A stretch of 64,000 nt of DNA. It comes from Geothrix limicola. GTDB taxonomy: Bacteria > Acidobacteriota > Holophagae > Holophagales > Holophagaceae. The notes beneath the pieces were generated by a model. That model did no database searches. It saw nothing but the letters and a program-made list of their open reading frames with translations, and was not told where the DNA came from. The position numbers and the translations under genes were made by a program. Below are positions 8,853 to 17,069 of this stretch, piece by piece. The stretch is taken from positions 124,491 to 188,490 of the forward strand of contig NZ_BSDE01000006.1 of assembly GCF_030268085.1 (NCBI RefSeq). Direction: 5' to 3'. The number at the start of each line of letters is the position of its first letter. The stretch's first letter is position 1.

Positions 8853-10466
8853 ATGCTGAATGTCCTTCTCGTCTTGTACGGTCTTGCTATGCCTTTCCAC
8901 GCCCACGGGGCGGACGGTGGATCTGTAACGGCGCTCAAGGATGCCCCTAGCAAACCTCTCTCGAACACCGAACTCGAAGCCTTGGCAGACAAGGGTGATG
9001 CCGAGGCTGCCCATGAATTAGGCGACCGGTATGACCATGGATCGCATGGGCTCGGAAAAGACAGCACCAAAGCCGCGGCGTGGTACCAGCGGGCCTCGGG
9101 TCTGGGGCATGTGGCCGCCACCGCAGACCTTGCTGAATTCACATTGAATGGAAAAGGCGGCATCAAACCCAATGACGCCATCGCCTTCAAGCTCTTCCTT
9201 GTCGCAGCCGGGAAACAGCATCCATACGCGACGCATATGGTTGGATGGATGTACGAACTCGGACGTGGGGTCCAGAAGGACGATAAGGAGGCCGCTACCT
9301 GGTACAGAAAGGCCGCGGAACTCGGAGAGGTTGAGGCCCTCACGGAACTGGGTCGCTTGACCGAAAACGGGCGTGGTGTCGTCAAGGACCTCGAAGCAGC
9401 TGCAAGGATGTACGCCATCGCAGCACGCGGGGGAAGTGCCCAAGCCATGACCTTCCTGGGTTGGTTCTACGTGAAAGGACTTGGCGGACTCAATCCCGAC
9501 TACGCGATCGCCCGTCAGCTTTTTGAGACGGCTTCGGTGCTTGGTAACGCCCGGGCTGATGGCAACCTCGGCTATCTGTATGAAATGGGACTTGGGGTCA
9601 CGAAAAACCTTTCTACAGCCCTGACCAAATACAAACTTTCCGCCGAGGAAGGCGATCTCATTTCACAGCGCTACCTCGGATTCATCTACGAGACTGGGCA
9701 AGAGGTAGAGGTTGATTCAATCCAAGCCTTCCATTACTACCGGCTGGCAGTCGACCAGAATGATCCCGATGCCTTGGCGGGCGTATTCCGACTCCTACTT
9801 AGATACCCCACCCTGTCTGAAGTGGATACCCGGCCCGCCTTGGATTCCCTGCGCCGATTGAATCGCCAGAAATTCTGGAGAGCTGGCATCGCTCTGGCCC
9901 TCGCCGAGCTACGATTCCCTTCAAATCCAGAAGACCATGCTGAAGCGGAAAACCTACTCATGGAAGCGGCCGCCGATCCTGCCCACGTCGAATTGACCGT
10001 GGTGATTGCCAAGAGCATTGAGGCCGGTCGAATCCTGCCCCGCGACGTGATCTTTGGTCGGCGATTGTTCCAGGAGGCCACGGAAAAGGGCGGCCCCACC
10101 GGGGAAATCTTGCTCGCAAAAACGCTGACTCAGGGCACATCCTCAGAAATCAAAAGGGGAGTTGGAATCCTGAAACGGCTCAGTGATCAAGGCAACGCTG
10201 TTGCCTTGTATGAACTTGGTCTTCTTTACCAGAACGGCCAGGGAGTTCCCGGGTCTTCACAGAAGGCTATGGAAAGCTTCAAGGCCTCTGCGGCTGCAGG
10301 ATATGCGCCTGCCATGTACCAGCTGGGCCTCATCTATCATCTCGGCATCGGCATTAAAAAGAACGCCGCGCTCGCGCGCGAATGGTACCGGAAGGCGGAG
10401 GCATTGAACTATCGACCCGCCAAAGGCCGCGTCCTCCCGGATGGCACCCTGGTGTCTCCGCTCTAG
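8853..10466 (+). CDS. Secreted Sel1-repeat (SLR/TPR-like) protein
   Basis: A 537-residue protein with a short signal peptide (cleavage near HAHGA) followed by many Sel1-like repeats of about 36 residues. Examples are AAHELGDRYDHGSHGLGKD, MVGWMYELGRGVQKDDKEA, LGYLYEMGLGVTKNLSTAL, and ELGLLYQNGQGVPGSSQKA. Such repeats form helical scaffolds for protein binding, so a scaffold role is inferred; no enzymatic domain is seen. The gene is noticeably poorer in G+C than its neighbours and uses many A/T-ending codons, which suggests later acquisition. It lies between the GspF-like gene and the convergent EnvC-like gene. Confidence 0.8.
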   Translation: MLNVLLVLYGLAMPFHAHGADGGSVTALKDAPSKPLSNTELEALADKGDAEAAHELGDRYDHGSHGLGKDSTKAAAWYQRASGLGHVAATADLAEFTLNGKGGIKPNDAIAFKLFLVAAGKQHPYATHMVGWMYELGRGVQKDDKEAATWYRKAAELGEVEALTELGRLTENGRGVVKDLEAAARMYAIAARGGSAQAMTFLGWFYVKGLGGLNPDYAIARQLFETASVLGNARADGNLGYLYEMGLGVTKNLSTALTKYKLSAEEGDLISQRYLGFIYETGQEVEVDSIQAFHYYRLAVDQNDPDALAGVFRLLLRYPTLSEVDTRPALDSLRRLNRQKFWRAGIALALAELRFPSNPEDHAEAENLLMEAAADPAHVELTVVIAKSIEAGRILPRDVIFGRRLFQEATEKGGPTGEILLAKTLTQGTSSEIKRGVGILKRLSDQGNAVALYELGLLYQNGQGVPGSSQKAMESFKASAAAGYAPAMYQLGLIYHLGIGIKKNAALAREWYRKAEALNYRPAKGRVLPDGTLVSPL

Positions 10467-10473
10467 CAACCAC

Positions 10474-11622
10474 TTACCGGTATTTTTTCTTCAGCCACTT
10501 CTGCGGGTCCTGGGGCTGGGCCTGGTGGCGGATCTCGAAGCCGAGACGCGGGCCGTCCACCGTGTCGCCCACGGCGCCCAGGGATTCTCCGGCCTTGAGC
10601 ACCTGGCCCTTGCTCACGCTGAGCCCCAGCAGGTGCGTGTAGAGCGTGAACCAGCCGCCTCCGTGATCGAGGATGACCATGGGCCCGTAGCTCTGGTAGT
10701 AGTCCGAGAAGGCCACCTTGCCGTCGGCCACCGCCGCCACGGGCGCGCCTCCGGAGGCGCTGATGAGCAGGCCGCTCTGCATGGTCTTCGTGTGGAAGCG
10801 GGGGTGCAGGTGCTCGCCGAAACCCAGGGCCAGGCTGCCTTCCACGGGCTGGGGCAGCTCTCCGCGCAGGTTCGCGAAGGCCACGGCGGGCTCGAAGGCC
10901 TCGCCCTTGGGCTTCACCAGCAGGCCCGACAACAGGCGCTCCAGCTGCACGGCTTCTTCCGCCAGCTCGGCCTGGGCCTGCTTCTGCGCCGCTTCATCCT
11001 TCTGCAGCCCGTCGAGGAAGCCGTTGAGCTTTTCCTCCTGCAGCCGCAGGGCGGCCTGCAACTGCGCGGCCTCCTTCTCCTCGGCGGCCAGGCGCGCCAG
11101 CACTTCCTTCAGCGCCTTCTCCTTGACGGCGAGATCGCCCTGGAGGCGGTGGATCAGGTCCAGCTGCTTGCGCTCCTGCAGGCGCGCCCAGGCCAGCATG
11201 CGCCCGCGCACCAGCCAGGCCTCCAGATCCTTGAAGGTGGTGTAGAAACCCAAATCGCCCCAGGGTCCGAGCGCCTGCATCCAGCGCACCTGCTGGCGCA
11301 GATCCCCCTGCAAGCGGCGCACCTCGCCCTGGATGCGCGCCTGCTCGCGGCCGATGACCTGCACTTCGCTTTGGGCCTGGTCGCGGCGCAGACGGGCGCC
11401 CTCCACCTGGGCCTTGGCCTTGTCGCGCTGCAGCGAGATGCCCTGGATCTCCACCAGCACGCCCTTGCGGCGCTTCTTCAGCGAATCCAGCTGCTGATCC
11501 ACCTGGTTCAGCCGACCCTGGATCGCCGCCAGCTTCTGGCGCAGGTCCGCCGCCTCCTGGGCGCCCTGCGCCAACAGGCACAGGGGCAGCAGGAGCGGCA
11601 GAAACCTGGGGAGGGGCCGCAT
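10474..11622 (-). CDS. EnvC-like coiled-coil protein with degenerate M23 (LytM) domain
   Basis: A 382-residue exported protein with signal peptide (to LLAQGAQ), a long coiled coil (about 22-240), and a C-terminal LytM/M23 fold (about 265-382). The domain lacks canonical zinc ligands: the usual HxGxD reads HTKTMQSGLL, and the usual HLHFE reads RLGFE near residue 359. That pattern is known for EnvC, which does not cleave peptidoglycan itself but activates amidases under control of FtsEX. It starts three bases past the stop of the membrane-protein gene upstream, so the two form an operon. A role in daughter-cell separation is inferred from family knowledge. An intact M23 protein is encoded at 55402-56454. 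Confidence 0.82.
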   Translation of the reverse strand: MRPLPRFLPLLLPLCLLAQGAQEAADLRQKLAAIQGRLNQVDQQLDSLKKRRKGVLVEIQGISLQRDKAKAQVEGARLRRDQAQSEVQVIGREQARIQGEVRRLQGDLRQQVRWMQALGPWGDLGFYTTFKDLEAWLVRGRMLAWARLQERKQLDLIHRLQGDLAVKEKALKEVLARLAAEEKEAAQLQAALRLQEEKLNGFLDGLQKDEAAQKQAQAELAEEAVQLERLLSGLLVKPKGEAFEPAVAFANLRGELPQPVEGSLALGFGEHLHPRFHTKTMQSGLLISASGGAPVAAVADGKVAFSDYYQSYGPMVILDHGGGWFTLYTHLLGLSVSKGQVLKAGESLGAVGDTVDGPRLGFEIRHQAQPQDPQKWLKKKYR

Positions 11623-11625
11623 CGG

Positions 11626-12366
11626 CTACTTCCGGCCGCCCGCCGGAAGCAGCATGGCCAGGGCGCCCAGCAGCAGCGGCCCGCCGATGGAGAGCGGCAG
11701 GGCCAGGGGCGAGAAGGGATCCGAAGGCAGCTGGGCCATGGGCAGCAGGCGCACGAAGACCTCCAGCACCTTCACCTGGCCGGCGCTCCAGCCCAGGTCC
11801 TGTCCGAAGTCCAGGAAGAAGCTCAGGCGCGGGCCCAGTTCGCGCAGCAGCATCGTGAGCAGCAGGGCCAAGCCGGCGCTGGATTTCAGCAGCCGCGACA
11901 GCAGCACCGCCCAGAGCAGCATCTGCAGGCCCAGCAGCAGCCCGTGCAGGTCCGCCCGCAGCAGTTCGGGCGGGAAGGCCTGCCCGATGAGCCGCCAGCT
12001 CAGCGCCCACACGGGGATCAGCGCCACCTGCGAGAGGAACAGGCCGTGGGCGAAACCCAGCCCCGTGCCCGCGAAGAAGCCCTTGAGCCGCTCGGGACGG
12101 GCCGCCGCCGCGGTCCACTGGCTGACGGGGCCGAAGGCGCCCAGCAGCACCACGAGCGAGACGGTCCAGTACATCGCGGCCTGCAGGTTGCCCACCGCGT
12201 ACGAGCGCAGCGAATCGGCGCCCAGGGGAATCGCCGTACCGAAGACGAGGATCTGGGATCCGCCCTCCCCCTGCTGGCCGCGGATGGCCATGACCACCAG
12301 GCCCGTCACGAACAGGCTGACGAGGGCCCAGCCGATGCGCAGCTTCGAACTTCCGAAACGATCCAT
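11626..12366 (-). CDS. Polytopic membrane protein, unknown; co-transcribed with the EnvC-like gene
   Basis: A 246-residue protein with about six hydrophobic segments (near residues 10-28, 60-80, 100-125, 140-160, 163-175 and 222-242), and ABC-2-permease-like spacing. I do not recognise a family signature. The ATG has a clear GGAG five bases upstream. It stops three bases before the EnvC-like start. In many bacteria EnvC is controlled by FtsE/FtsX; this protein sits where FtsX might, but it lacks the typical FtsX layout of four helices with a large extracytoplasmic loop, and there is no ATPase gene beside it. Function is therefore unassigned. Confidence 0.6.
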   Translation of the reverse strand: MDRFGSSKLRIGWALVSLFVTGLVVMAIRGQQGEGGSQILVFGTAIPLGADSLRSYAVGNLQAAMYWTVSLVVLLGAFGPVSQWTAAAARPERLKGFFAGTGLGFAHGLFLSQVALIPVWALSWRLIGQAFPPELLRADLHGLLLGLQMLLWAVLLSRLLKSSAGLALLLTMLLRELGPRLSFFLDFGQDLGWSAGQVKVLEVFVRLLPMAQLPSDPFSPLALPLSIGGPLLLGALAMLLPAGGRK

Positions 12367-12485
12367 GAACGCTCCAAGGGGTCGGTTCGATCATACCCCA
12401 GCGGCCCGCCGCCCCCGGTCACGGGCCCTGGCTGGACCCGAATCGCCGCGCCGTGCTCCAATGCCAACGGACTCCAGGAGACATC

Positions 12486-14309
12486 ATGAAGATTCCGGCC
12501 CGCATGCTGCTGGTGCTCGCGGCTACCGCCGCCCCGGTACTCCAGGCCCAGGCCCCGATCCTCACGGGCTTCAGCCCGGACACGATGATCGTCCATCCCG
12601 ATCGCGTCTACGTGTCCACGCGATTGCTGGGTAACCATTTCTGGCCCTCGGGCCCCAACGACCCCGGCCGGCGCCACATCTACATCCGCCTGGGCGGCGG
12701 CGCCTGGACCGAATCCGGCATCAGCATCCGGGACATCAGCGACCGCGACATGGGCATCTCCGTCCTCTCCCAGCCCTACCTCGCCAGCCCCGGCACCCTC
12801 GAGATCAAGGTCGCCATCGACGGCGTGGACTCCAACGTCCTGACCATCCAGGTACGGAAGCTCGCGCCCCAGCTCGATTCGGCCAGCCCGGACCAGATCC
12901 TCCTGAGCCCCACGGCCGACGAATCGGCCTTCAAGGTCGGCCTGCGCGGACGCTACTGGGTGACGCCCATCGAGTGGGTGATCAACGGGAAGAGCTACGG
13001 ATCGCTCTACCAGCACCCCGATTACGGCGACGAGGTGATCAGCTGGCCCGGGGCGCTGCGCAAGGCCGGCGTCTACATGGTCCAGCTGAAGAACGCCCTC
13101 GGCACCTCCGAGGCGCGCGTGGTGGAACTGGTGGGCGCCCCCGTGCTCACGGGCACCACGCCTGCGGCGATCCACCCCTCGGACCTGGCCCCGAAGCCAA
13201 CGACCGCGGCGGCCGCGGCGCCCGCGTCACCCGCTTCTCCCATGCGCGCGCTCGCGCCCGTGTTCGAACTCCGCGCCGCCTTCCAGGGCAGCGCGCCCAC
13301 CAAGGTGGCCTGGCGGACGGACCTGACGGCCTGGCAGGAGGTCGGCGCCCGCGGCGCCGTGAAGGGGTCCGAAGTGCGCCTGCCGATCCCCGTGGAGGCC
13401 CTGGAACGGGCCGCCTGGGTGGAGATCCAGCTCGCCAACAAGGTCGGCGAATCCCAGATCCGCGTTCCCAAGGCCGCCGATCCCGTGACCATTTCGCACC
13501 GGCCCGGAACCGCCATCTCGACCCTGCAGACACCACCCAAGGACGACAAGCTGATCGTCCGGGAAGTCCCGCCCATGCCGCCTCCCGTGGCCCAGCGCCT
13601 GGCCACGCTGGCACCGCGGTTGCAGCCCACGGCCCGGGCCTGGGTCGACGAGCAGGCCAACCGGCAGCGCGGCCTACCCTCACCGGACATCGAATCCATC
13701 CGCCTCGCGGCGCGCACCCGCTTCGCACGACCTGGCGCGCCCGCGCTTCCGGCTACGCCAGCGCCCCGAGCCACCGCGGGCAAGGCCATGAGCCCCGCTT
13801 CGGCCATTCCGTTCAATCAATTGACCTCCGTCAACCTCAACGACGCGGACATCGAGGCCGTGGCCTTCATCGTGCTCGCCCAGGCCAGCAAGGCCGCCCA
13901 GGACGATCTGAAATCCATCATGGACGGCGTGAAGAAGATCCAGCAGCAGAAGGCCGATCTGAGGGGCCTGGTGGATCAGATCAGCGGCGAACACCCCGAG
14001 GCCCAGCGCCCCGACGCGCCCTGCACCTCCCCCCTCTGCGGCAGTGTCGCGGCGCGCGCGAAGGAGCTGGTCGGCCGGCTGCGCGGGCGGGTCCGCCCCG
14101 TCATCCAGCCCGTGGCCACGTACGGCGACCTGGCCGCCCTCCAGACCAAGCTCAAGGACGCGCTGGATTCCGAAAGCGAGATGGGGGAAACCGAATCCCT
14201 GCGCCTGCAGATGGCCATGGATCGGCTGTCCAAGCTGATGAGCATCCTCTCGAACCTCGAGAAGAAGCTGAGCGACACCTCCCAGGGCGTCATCGGCAAC
14301 CTGAAATAG
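12486..14309 (+). CDS. Secreted protein of unknown function with TIG/Ig-like N-terminus
   Basis: A 607-residue protein with signal peptide (cleavage near VLQAQA). Two beta-rich segments (about 23-130 and 135-230) begin with phrases such as PILTGFSPDTMIV and end in NVLTIQVRK or ARVVELVG, typical of IPT/TIG-type Ig-like domains in secreted proteins. A Pro/Ala-rich linker follows. The C-terminal part is helical and holds a possible disulphide pair in CTSPLC. The start at 12486 follows GGAG at a good spacing; the open frame begins at 12453. It is a single gene ending in a small hairpin and convergent with argR. No enzymatic motif is visible. Confidence 0.6.
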   Translation: MKIPARMLLVLAATAAPVLQAQAPILTGFSPDTMIVHPDRVYVSTRLLGNHFWPSGPNDPGRRHIYIRLGGGAWTESGISIRDISDRDMGISVLSQPYLASPGTLEIKVAIDGVDSNVLTIQVRKLAPQLDSASPDQILLSPTADESAFKVGLRGRYWVTPIEWVINGKSYGSLYQHPDYGDEVISWPGALRKAGVYMVQLKNALGTSEARVVELVGAPVLTGTTPAAIHPSDLAPKPTTAAAAAPASPASPMRALAPVFELRAAFQGSAPTKVAWRTDLTAWQEVGARGAVKGSEVRLPIPVEALERAAWVEIQLANKVGESQIRVPKAADPVTISHRPGTAISTLQTPPKDDKLIVREVPPMPPPVAQRLATLAPRLQPTARAWVDEQANRQRGLPSPDIESIRLAARTRFARPGAPALPATPAPRATAGKAMSPASAIPFNQLTSVNLNDADIEAVAFIVLAQASKAAQDDLKSIMDGVKKIQQQKADLRGLVDQISGEHPEAQRPDAPCTSPLCGSVAARAKELVGRLRGRVRPVIQPVATYGDLAALQTKLKDALDSESEMGETESLRLQMAMDRLSKLMSILSNLEKKLSDTSQGVIGNLK

Positions 14310-14315
14310 GGCCCG

Positions 14316-14331
14316 AGTCTGTTTTCAGACT
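14316..14331. terminator. Hairpin between convergent genes
   Basis: AGTCTG, a TTTT loop and CAGACT make a perfect six-base-pair hairpin in the short gap between the stop of the secreted-protein gene and the argR stop. It has no clear T tract on either side, so it may be a weak or factor-dependent terminator. Confidence 0.35.
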
Positions 14332-14337
14332 GAAGGC

Positions 14338-14742
14338 TTAGGCCCGCACCAGCACCCGCATCAGGTGCGCCTTCACCTCGGCCATGCGCTCGGGCAGCAC
14401 GGCGACGAACACCGTGTCGTCGCCCGCCAGGGTGCCCATCAGGCCCGGCATGGGATCGGCATCCAGGCTGAGGCCCAGGGCCTGTGCGAAGCCGGGGGCC
14501 GTGCGCAGCACGAGCAGGTTGGGCGGCACCTCGCGCAGGGTCACCTCGGGCAGGATCTGGGCGCTGGGTTCGACGCGGCGATAGAGCCCCTGGACCTTCT
14601 GCACCCCCAGCCGCTTCAGCCGCCGGGAAAGGGTGGACTGGGTGAGGTCGTGTCCCTTGGCCGTCAGCCGCGCCAGCAGCTCGCCCTGATCGGCGATGGG
14701 GGAGGCCTCCAGCAGCTGGAGGATGAGGGCGTCCAAGTCCAT
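14338..14742 (-). CDS. argR: Arginine repressor ArgR
   Basis: A 134-residue homologue of ArgR/AhrC, the hexameric arginine-sensing repressor. The N-terminal winged helix-turn-helix has the recognition segment TQSTLSRRLKRLGV (about 34-47). The C-terminal oligomerisation and arginine-binding domain holds GTLAGDDTVFV (about 103-113), where the paired Asp residues contact L-arginine in characterised family members. The start at 14742 gives the usual N-terminus; an in-frame ATG at 14757 would add five residues. The gene diverges from the arginine operon, and its start codon lies inside a perfect 15-base palindrome, so autoregulation is likely. The frame continues to 14892, but that stretch is regulatory DNA. 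Confidence 0.9.
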   Translation of the reverse strand: MDLDALILQLLEASPIADQGELLARLTAKGHDLTQSTLSRRLKRLGVQKVQGLYRRVEPSAQILPEVTLREVPPNLLVLRTAPGFAQALGLSLDADPMPGLMGTLAGDDTVFVAVLPERMAEVKAHLMRVLVRA

Positions 14743-14756
14743 GCATGAATCATGCA
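14742..14756. promoter_or_regulatory. Candidate ArgR operator 1, overlapping the argR start
   Basis: TGCATGAATCATGCA is a perfect palindrome around a central A and contains a TGAAT half resembling the classical ARG box. It covers the argR start codon, which fits autorepression. A further ATGCAT follows at 14762-14767. Binding by ArgR is inferred. Confidence 0.55.
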
Positions 14757-14817
14757 TGAAAATGCATACACCAACAAGTCTTCTCAAATGAAACACAGAA
14801 TTCACCGAATTTTTTGC

Positions 14818-14845
14818 TTGAACCCGTGAATCACGAGTGCATAAT
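14818..14845 (+). promoter_or_regulatory. Predicted sigma-70-type promoter of the arginine operon
   Basis: TTGAAC (14818-14823) and CATAAT (14840-14845) are separated by 16 bases and point toward argD, predicting transcription from about 14852. The -10 element is embedded in the palindrome at 14838-14850, so a bound repressor would block RNA polymerase directly. Confidence 0.5.
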
Positions 14846-14850
14846 ATGCA
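14838..14850. promoter_or_regulatory. Candidate ArgR operator 2, over the argD -10 box
   Basis: TGCATAATATGCA is a perfect palindrome around a central A. Together with operator 1 and TATGCA half-sites at 14865-14870 and 14886-14891, it makes a cluster of TGCAT-type sites between the divergent argR and argD genes. Confidence 0.5.
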
Positions 14851-14903
14851 ATCTGCCGCTTGGTTATGCACCATCCATGCGCGCATATGCATAGGATGCC
14901 CGC

Positions 14904-16037
14904 ATGACTGCCGCCCTGTCTGTCCCCGCCCTGCTTCCCACCTACGCCCCCTATCCCTTTCCGCTCGTGCGGGGCGAGGCCGACCGGGTCTTCGATGACC
15001 AGGGCCACGCCTGGTGGGATTTCTACGGCGGGCACTGCGTCTGCGCCACGGGCCACAGCCACCCCACCGTCGTGAAGGCGGTGGCCGCCCAGGCCGCTTC
15101 CCTGCTCTTCTACTCCGCCGCCGCTGCCCTGCCCGTCCGGAACCAGGCCGCCGCCCAGATCACGGCCTTCGCCGGCATGGATTCAGTCTTCTTCTGCAAC
15201 AGCGGCGCCGAGGCCAACGAGAACGCCTTGAAGGTGGCCCTCCTGATCACCGGGCGGAAGCGGCTCGCGGCCTTCCAGGGCGGCTGGCACGGGCGCACCC
15301 TGCTCACCCTCTCCGTCACCGACGATCCGAAAATCACCGAGCCCTTCGCCGACCAGCTCGTGCCCACGCTGCGGCTGCCCTTCGGCGACCTCGCCGCCCT
15401 GGAGGCCGCCGATTTCTCGGACATCGCTGGCGTCATCCTCGAACCCATCCAGAGCATGGCCGGCATCAAGACGGCATCCAAGGCGTGGTTCCAGGCCCTG
15501 CGCGCCAAGTGCGACGCCGCGGGCACCCTGCTCATCTTCGACGAGATCCAGACCGGCATGGGTCGCATGGGAACCCCCTTCGCCGCGCAGTTCTACGGTG
15601 TGCGGCCCGACCTGATCACGTCGGCCAAAGGCCTCGCCTCGGGGGTGCCCATGGGCGCCCTGCTGATGACCTCCGCCGTCGCCTCCAAGCTCAAGGGCGG
15701 CGACCTGGGCAGCACCTTCGGCGGCGGCCCCCTGGCCTGCGCGGCCCTGCTGGCCACGGTCGAAGTCATCACCAGCGAGGGCATGATGGCCAACGCCACC
15801 GCCGCCGCGGCGCGGCTCCGCCAGGAACTCGTCGGTTCCGTCGTCACCGAGGTCATCGGAGAGGGCCTGCTGCTGGGCCTGCGCAGCGTCCACGCCCCCG
15901 CCCTCAAGAAGCACCTGCTGGCCCGGAACATCCTCGTGGGCGGCTCGGGGGATCCCGACGTGCTGCGCCTGATGCCGCCCCTCAACGTCAGCGACGAAGC
16001 CCTCATCGCCCTCATCACCGCCATCCACGCCTTCTAG
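14904..16037 (+). CDS. argD: Acetylornithine aminotransferase (class III PLP enzyme)
   Basis: A 377-residue class III aminotransferase that converts N-acetylglutamate semialdehyde to N-acetylornithine with glutamate as donor. Visible features are the phosphate-binding NSGAEANENALK (99-110), FDEIQTG (212-218) with the PLP-contacting Asp, and SAKGLA with the Schiff-base Lys242. Length fits ArgD. The ATG follows GGA at a seven-base spacing. It is the first gene of the operon, transcribed from the candidate ArgR-controlled promoter. An acyl group other than acetyl is possible, given the ambiguity of the downstream transcarbamylase. Confidence 0.88.
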   Translation: MTAALSVPALLPTYAPYPFPLVRGEADRVFDDQGHAWWDFYGGHCVCATGHSHPTVVKAVAAQAASLLFYSAAAALPVRNQAAAQITAFAGMDSVFFCNSGAEANENALKVALLITGRKRLAAFQGGWHGRTLLTLSVTDDPKITEPFADQLVPTLRLPFGDLAALEAADFSDIAGVILEPIQSMAGIKTASKAWFQALRAKCDAAGTLLIFDEIQTGMGRMGTPFAAQFYGVRPDLITSAKGLASGVPMGALLMTSAVASKLKGGDLGSTFGGGPLACAALLATVEVITSEGMMANATAAAARLRQELVGSVVTEVIGEGLLLGLRSVHAPALKKHLLARNILVGGSGDPDVLRLMPPLNVSDEALIALITAIHAF

Positions 16038-16048
16038 CCGGAGCCTCC

Positions 16049-17041
16049 ATGAAGCACTTCACCCGCATCTCCGACCTGGGCCCCGCGGGGGTCAAGGAGA
16101 TCCTCGCCACGGCGGCCGAGTGGAAGCGCAACCGCCCCGGCAAGATCTTCGACGACCGCATCCTCGGCATGGTCTTCTTCAACCCCAGCCTGCGGACGCG
16201 GGCCAGCTTCGAGGCGGCCATGCTGCGCCACGGCGGCCACGCCATCGTGCTGGAAGTGGGGGCGGGCACCTGGAAGCTGGAGGACCGCGACGGCGCCATC
16301 ATGAACGCCGACCGGGCCGAGCATGTGCGTGAGGGCGTGCCGGTGCTGGGCCGCTACGCGGACCTGCTGGCCGTGCGGACCTTCAGCGGCGGCGAAGGCG
16401 ACGCCACCGACGAACTCGATCCCGTCATCAACGCCTTCCGGCGCTTCAGCACCGTGCCCGTGCTCAGCATGGAGAGCGCGCGTGAGCATCCGCACCAGGG
16501 CCTCGCCGACCTGCTCACCATCCAGGAGGCCCACGGCTCGACGAAGGTGCCCGTCACCCTCACCTGGGCGCCCCACATCAAGCCCCTGCCCAAGGCCGTG
16601 CCCAATTCCTTCCTGCTCACCGCTGCAGCTTGCGGTGCCGAAATCCGCGTGGCCCATCCGAAGGGCTACGAACTGAGCGCCGAAGTGCGCGCCGAGGCCG
16701 AGGCCTACGCCGCCGCCACGGGCGGGAAGATCATCTACACGAACGATCAGGACGCCGCCCTCGAAGGCAGCGCCGCCGTCTACGCCAAGGCCTGGGGACC
16801 TTCCACCAGCTCGGGCCTGGAAGCCGCGCCCATGGCCGATCTGGAGAGCTGGATGCCCACCGCCGCCCACATGCAAAAGGCCGCCAAGGAAGCCATCTTC
16901 ACGCACTGCCTGCCCGTGCGGCGGAACCTCGAGGTGCACGACAGCGTCCTCGACGGCCCCTGGAGCCGCGTCGTCGACGAGGCCGAGAACCGCTTCCACG
17001 TGCAGCGGGCCACCCTCCACGCCCTGCTCTCCCAGTCCTAG
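16049..17041 (+). CDS. argF': Acylornithine carbamoyltransferase (AOTC/SOTC class; acyl specificity unresolved)
   Basis: A 330-residue transcarbamylase related to N-acetylornithine (Xanthomonas) and N-succinylornithine (Bacteroides) carbamoyltransferases rather than classical ArgF. Carbamoyl-phosphate motifs are NPSLRTR (45-51) and HPHQ (147-150). The TWAPHIKPLPKAVPNSF block (172-188) and HCLPVRRN (286-293) are diagnostic for the acylornithine group. At position 90, where I recall Pro in the succinyl and Glu in the acetyl enzyme, it has Ala. At the position of the carboxylated Lys302 of the Xanthomonas enzyme it has Glu295. It follows argD by 11 bases with GGAG before its ATG. Citrulline is then made in acylated form and must be deacylated by the M20 enzyme two genes on. 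Confidence 0.85.
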   Translation: MKHFTRISDLGPAGVKEILATAAEWKRNRPGKIFDDRILGMVFFNPSLRTRASFEAAMLRHGGHAIVLEVGAGTWKLEDRDGAIMNADRAEHVREGVPVLGRYADLLAVRTFSGGEGDATDELDPVINAFRRFSTVPVLSMESAREHPHQGLADLLTIQEAHGSTKVPVTLTWAPHIKPLPKAVPNSFLLTAAACGAEIRVAHPKGYELSAEVRAEAEAYAAATGGKIIYTNDQDAALEGSAAVYAKAWGPSTSSGLEAAPMADLESWMPTAAHMQKAAKEAIFTHCLPVRRNLEVHDSVLDGPWSRVVDEAENRFHVQRATLHALLSQS

Positions 17042-17069
17042 TTTCCTGACGTTCGATTCCGAGGTTGTG

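Noticed and set aside
5140-8859. A 1239-codon open frame on the plus strand opposite the barrel gene and across the GspF-like gene
   Set aside because: It is a shadow of high-GC genes. The translation is Gly/Ala/His/Arg/Gln-rich without domains, while the opposite strand and the other frame give clear signal peptide, barrel and GspF features.
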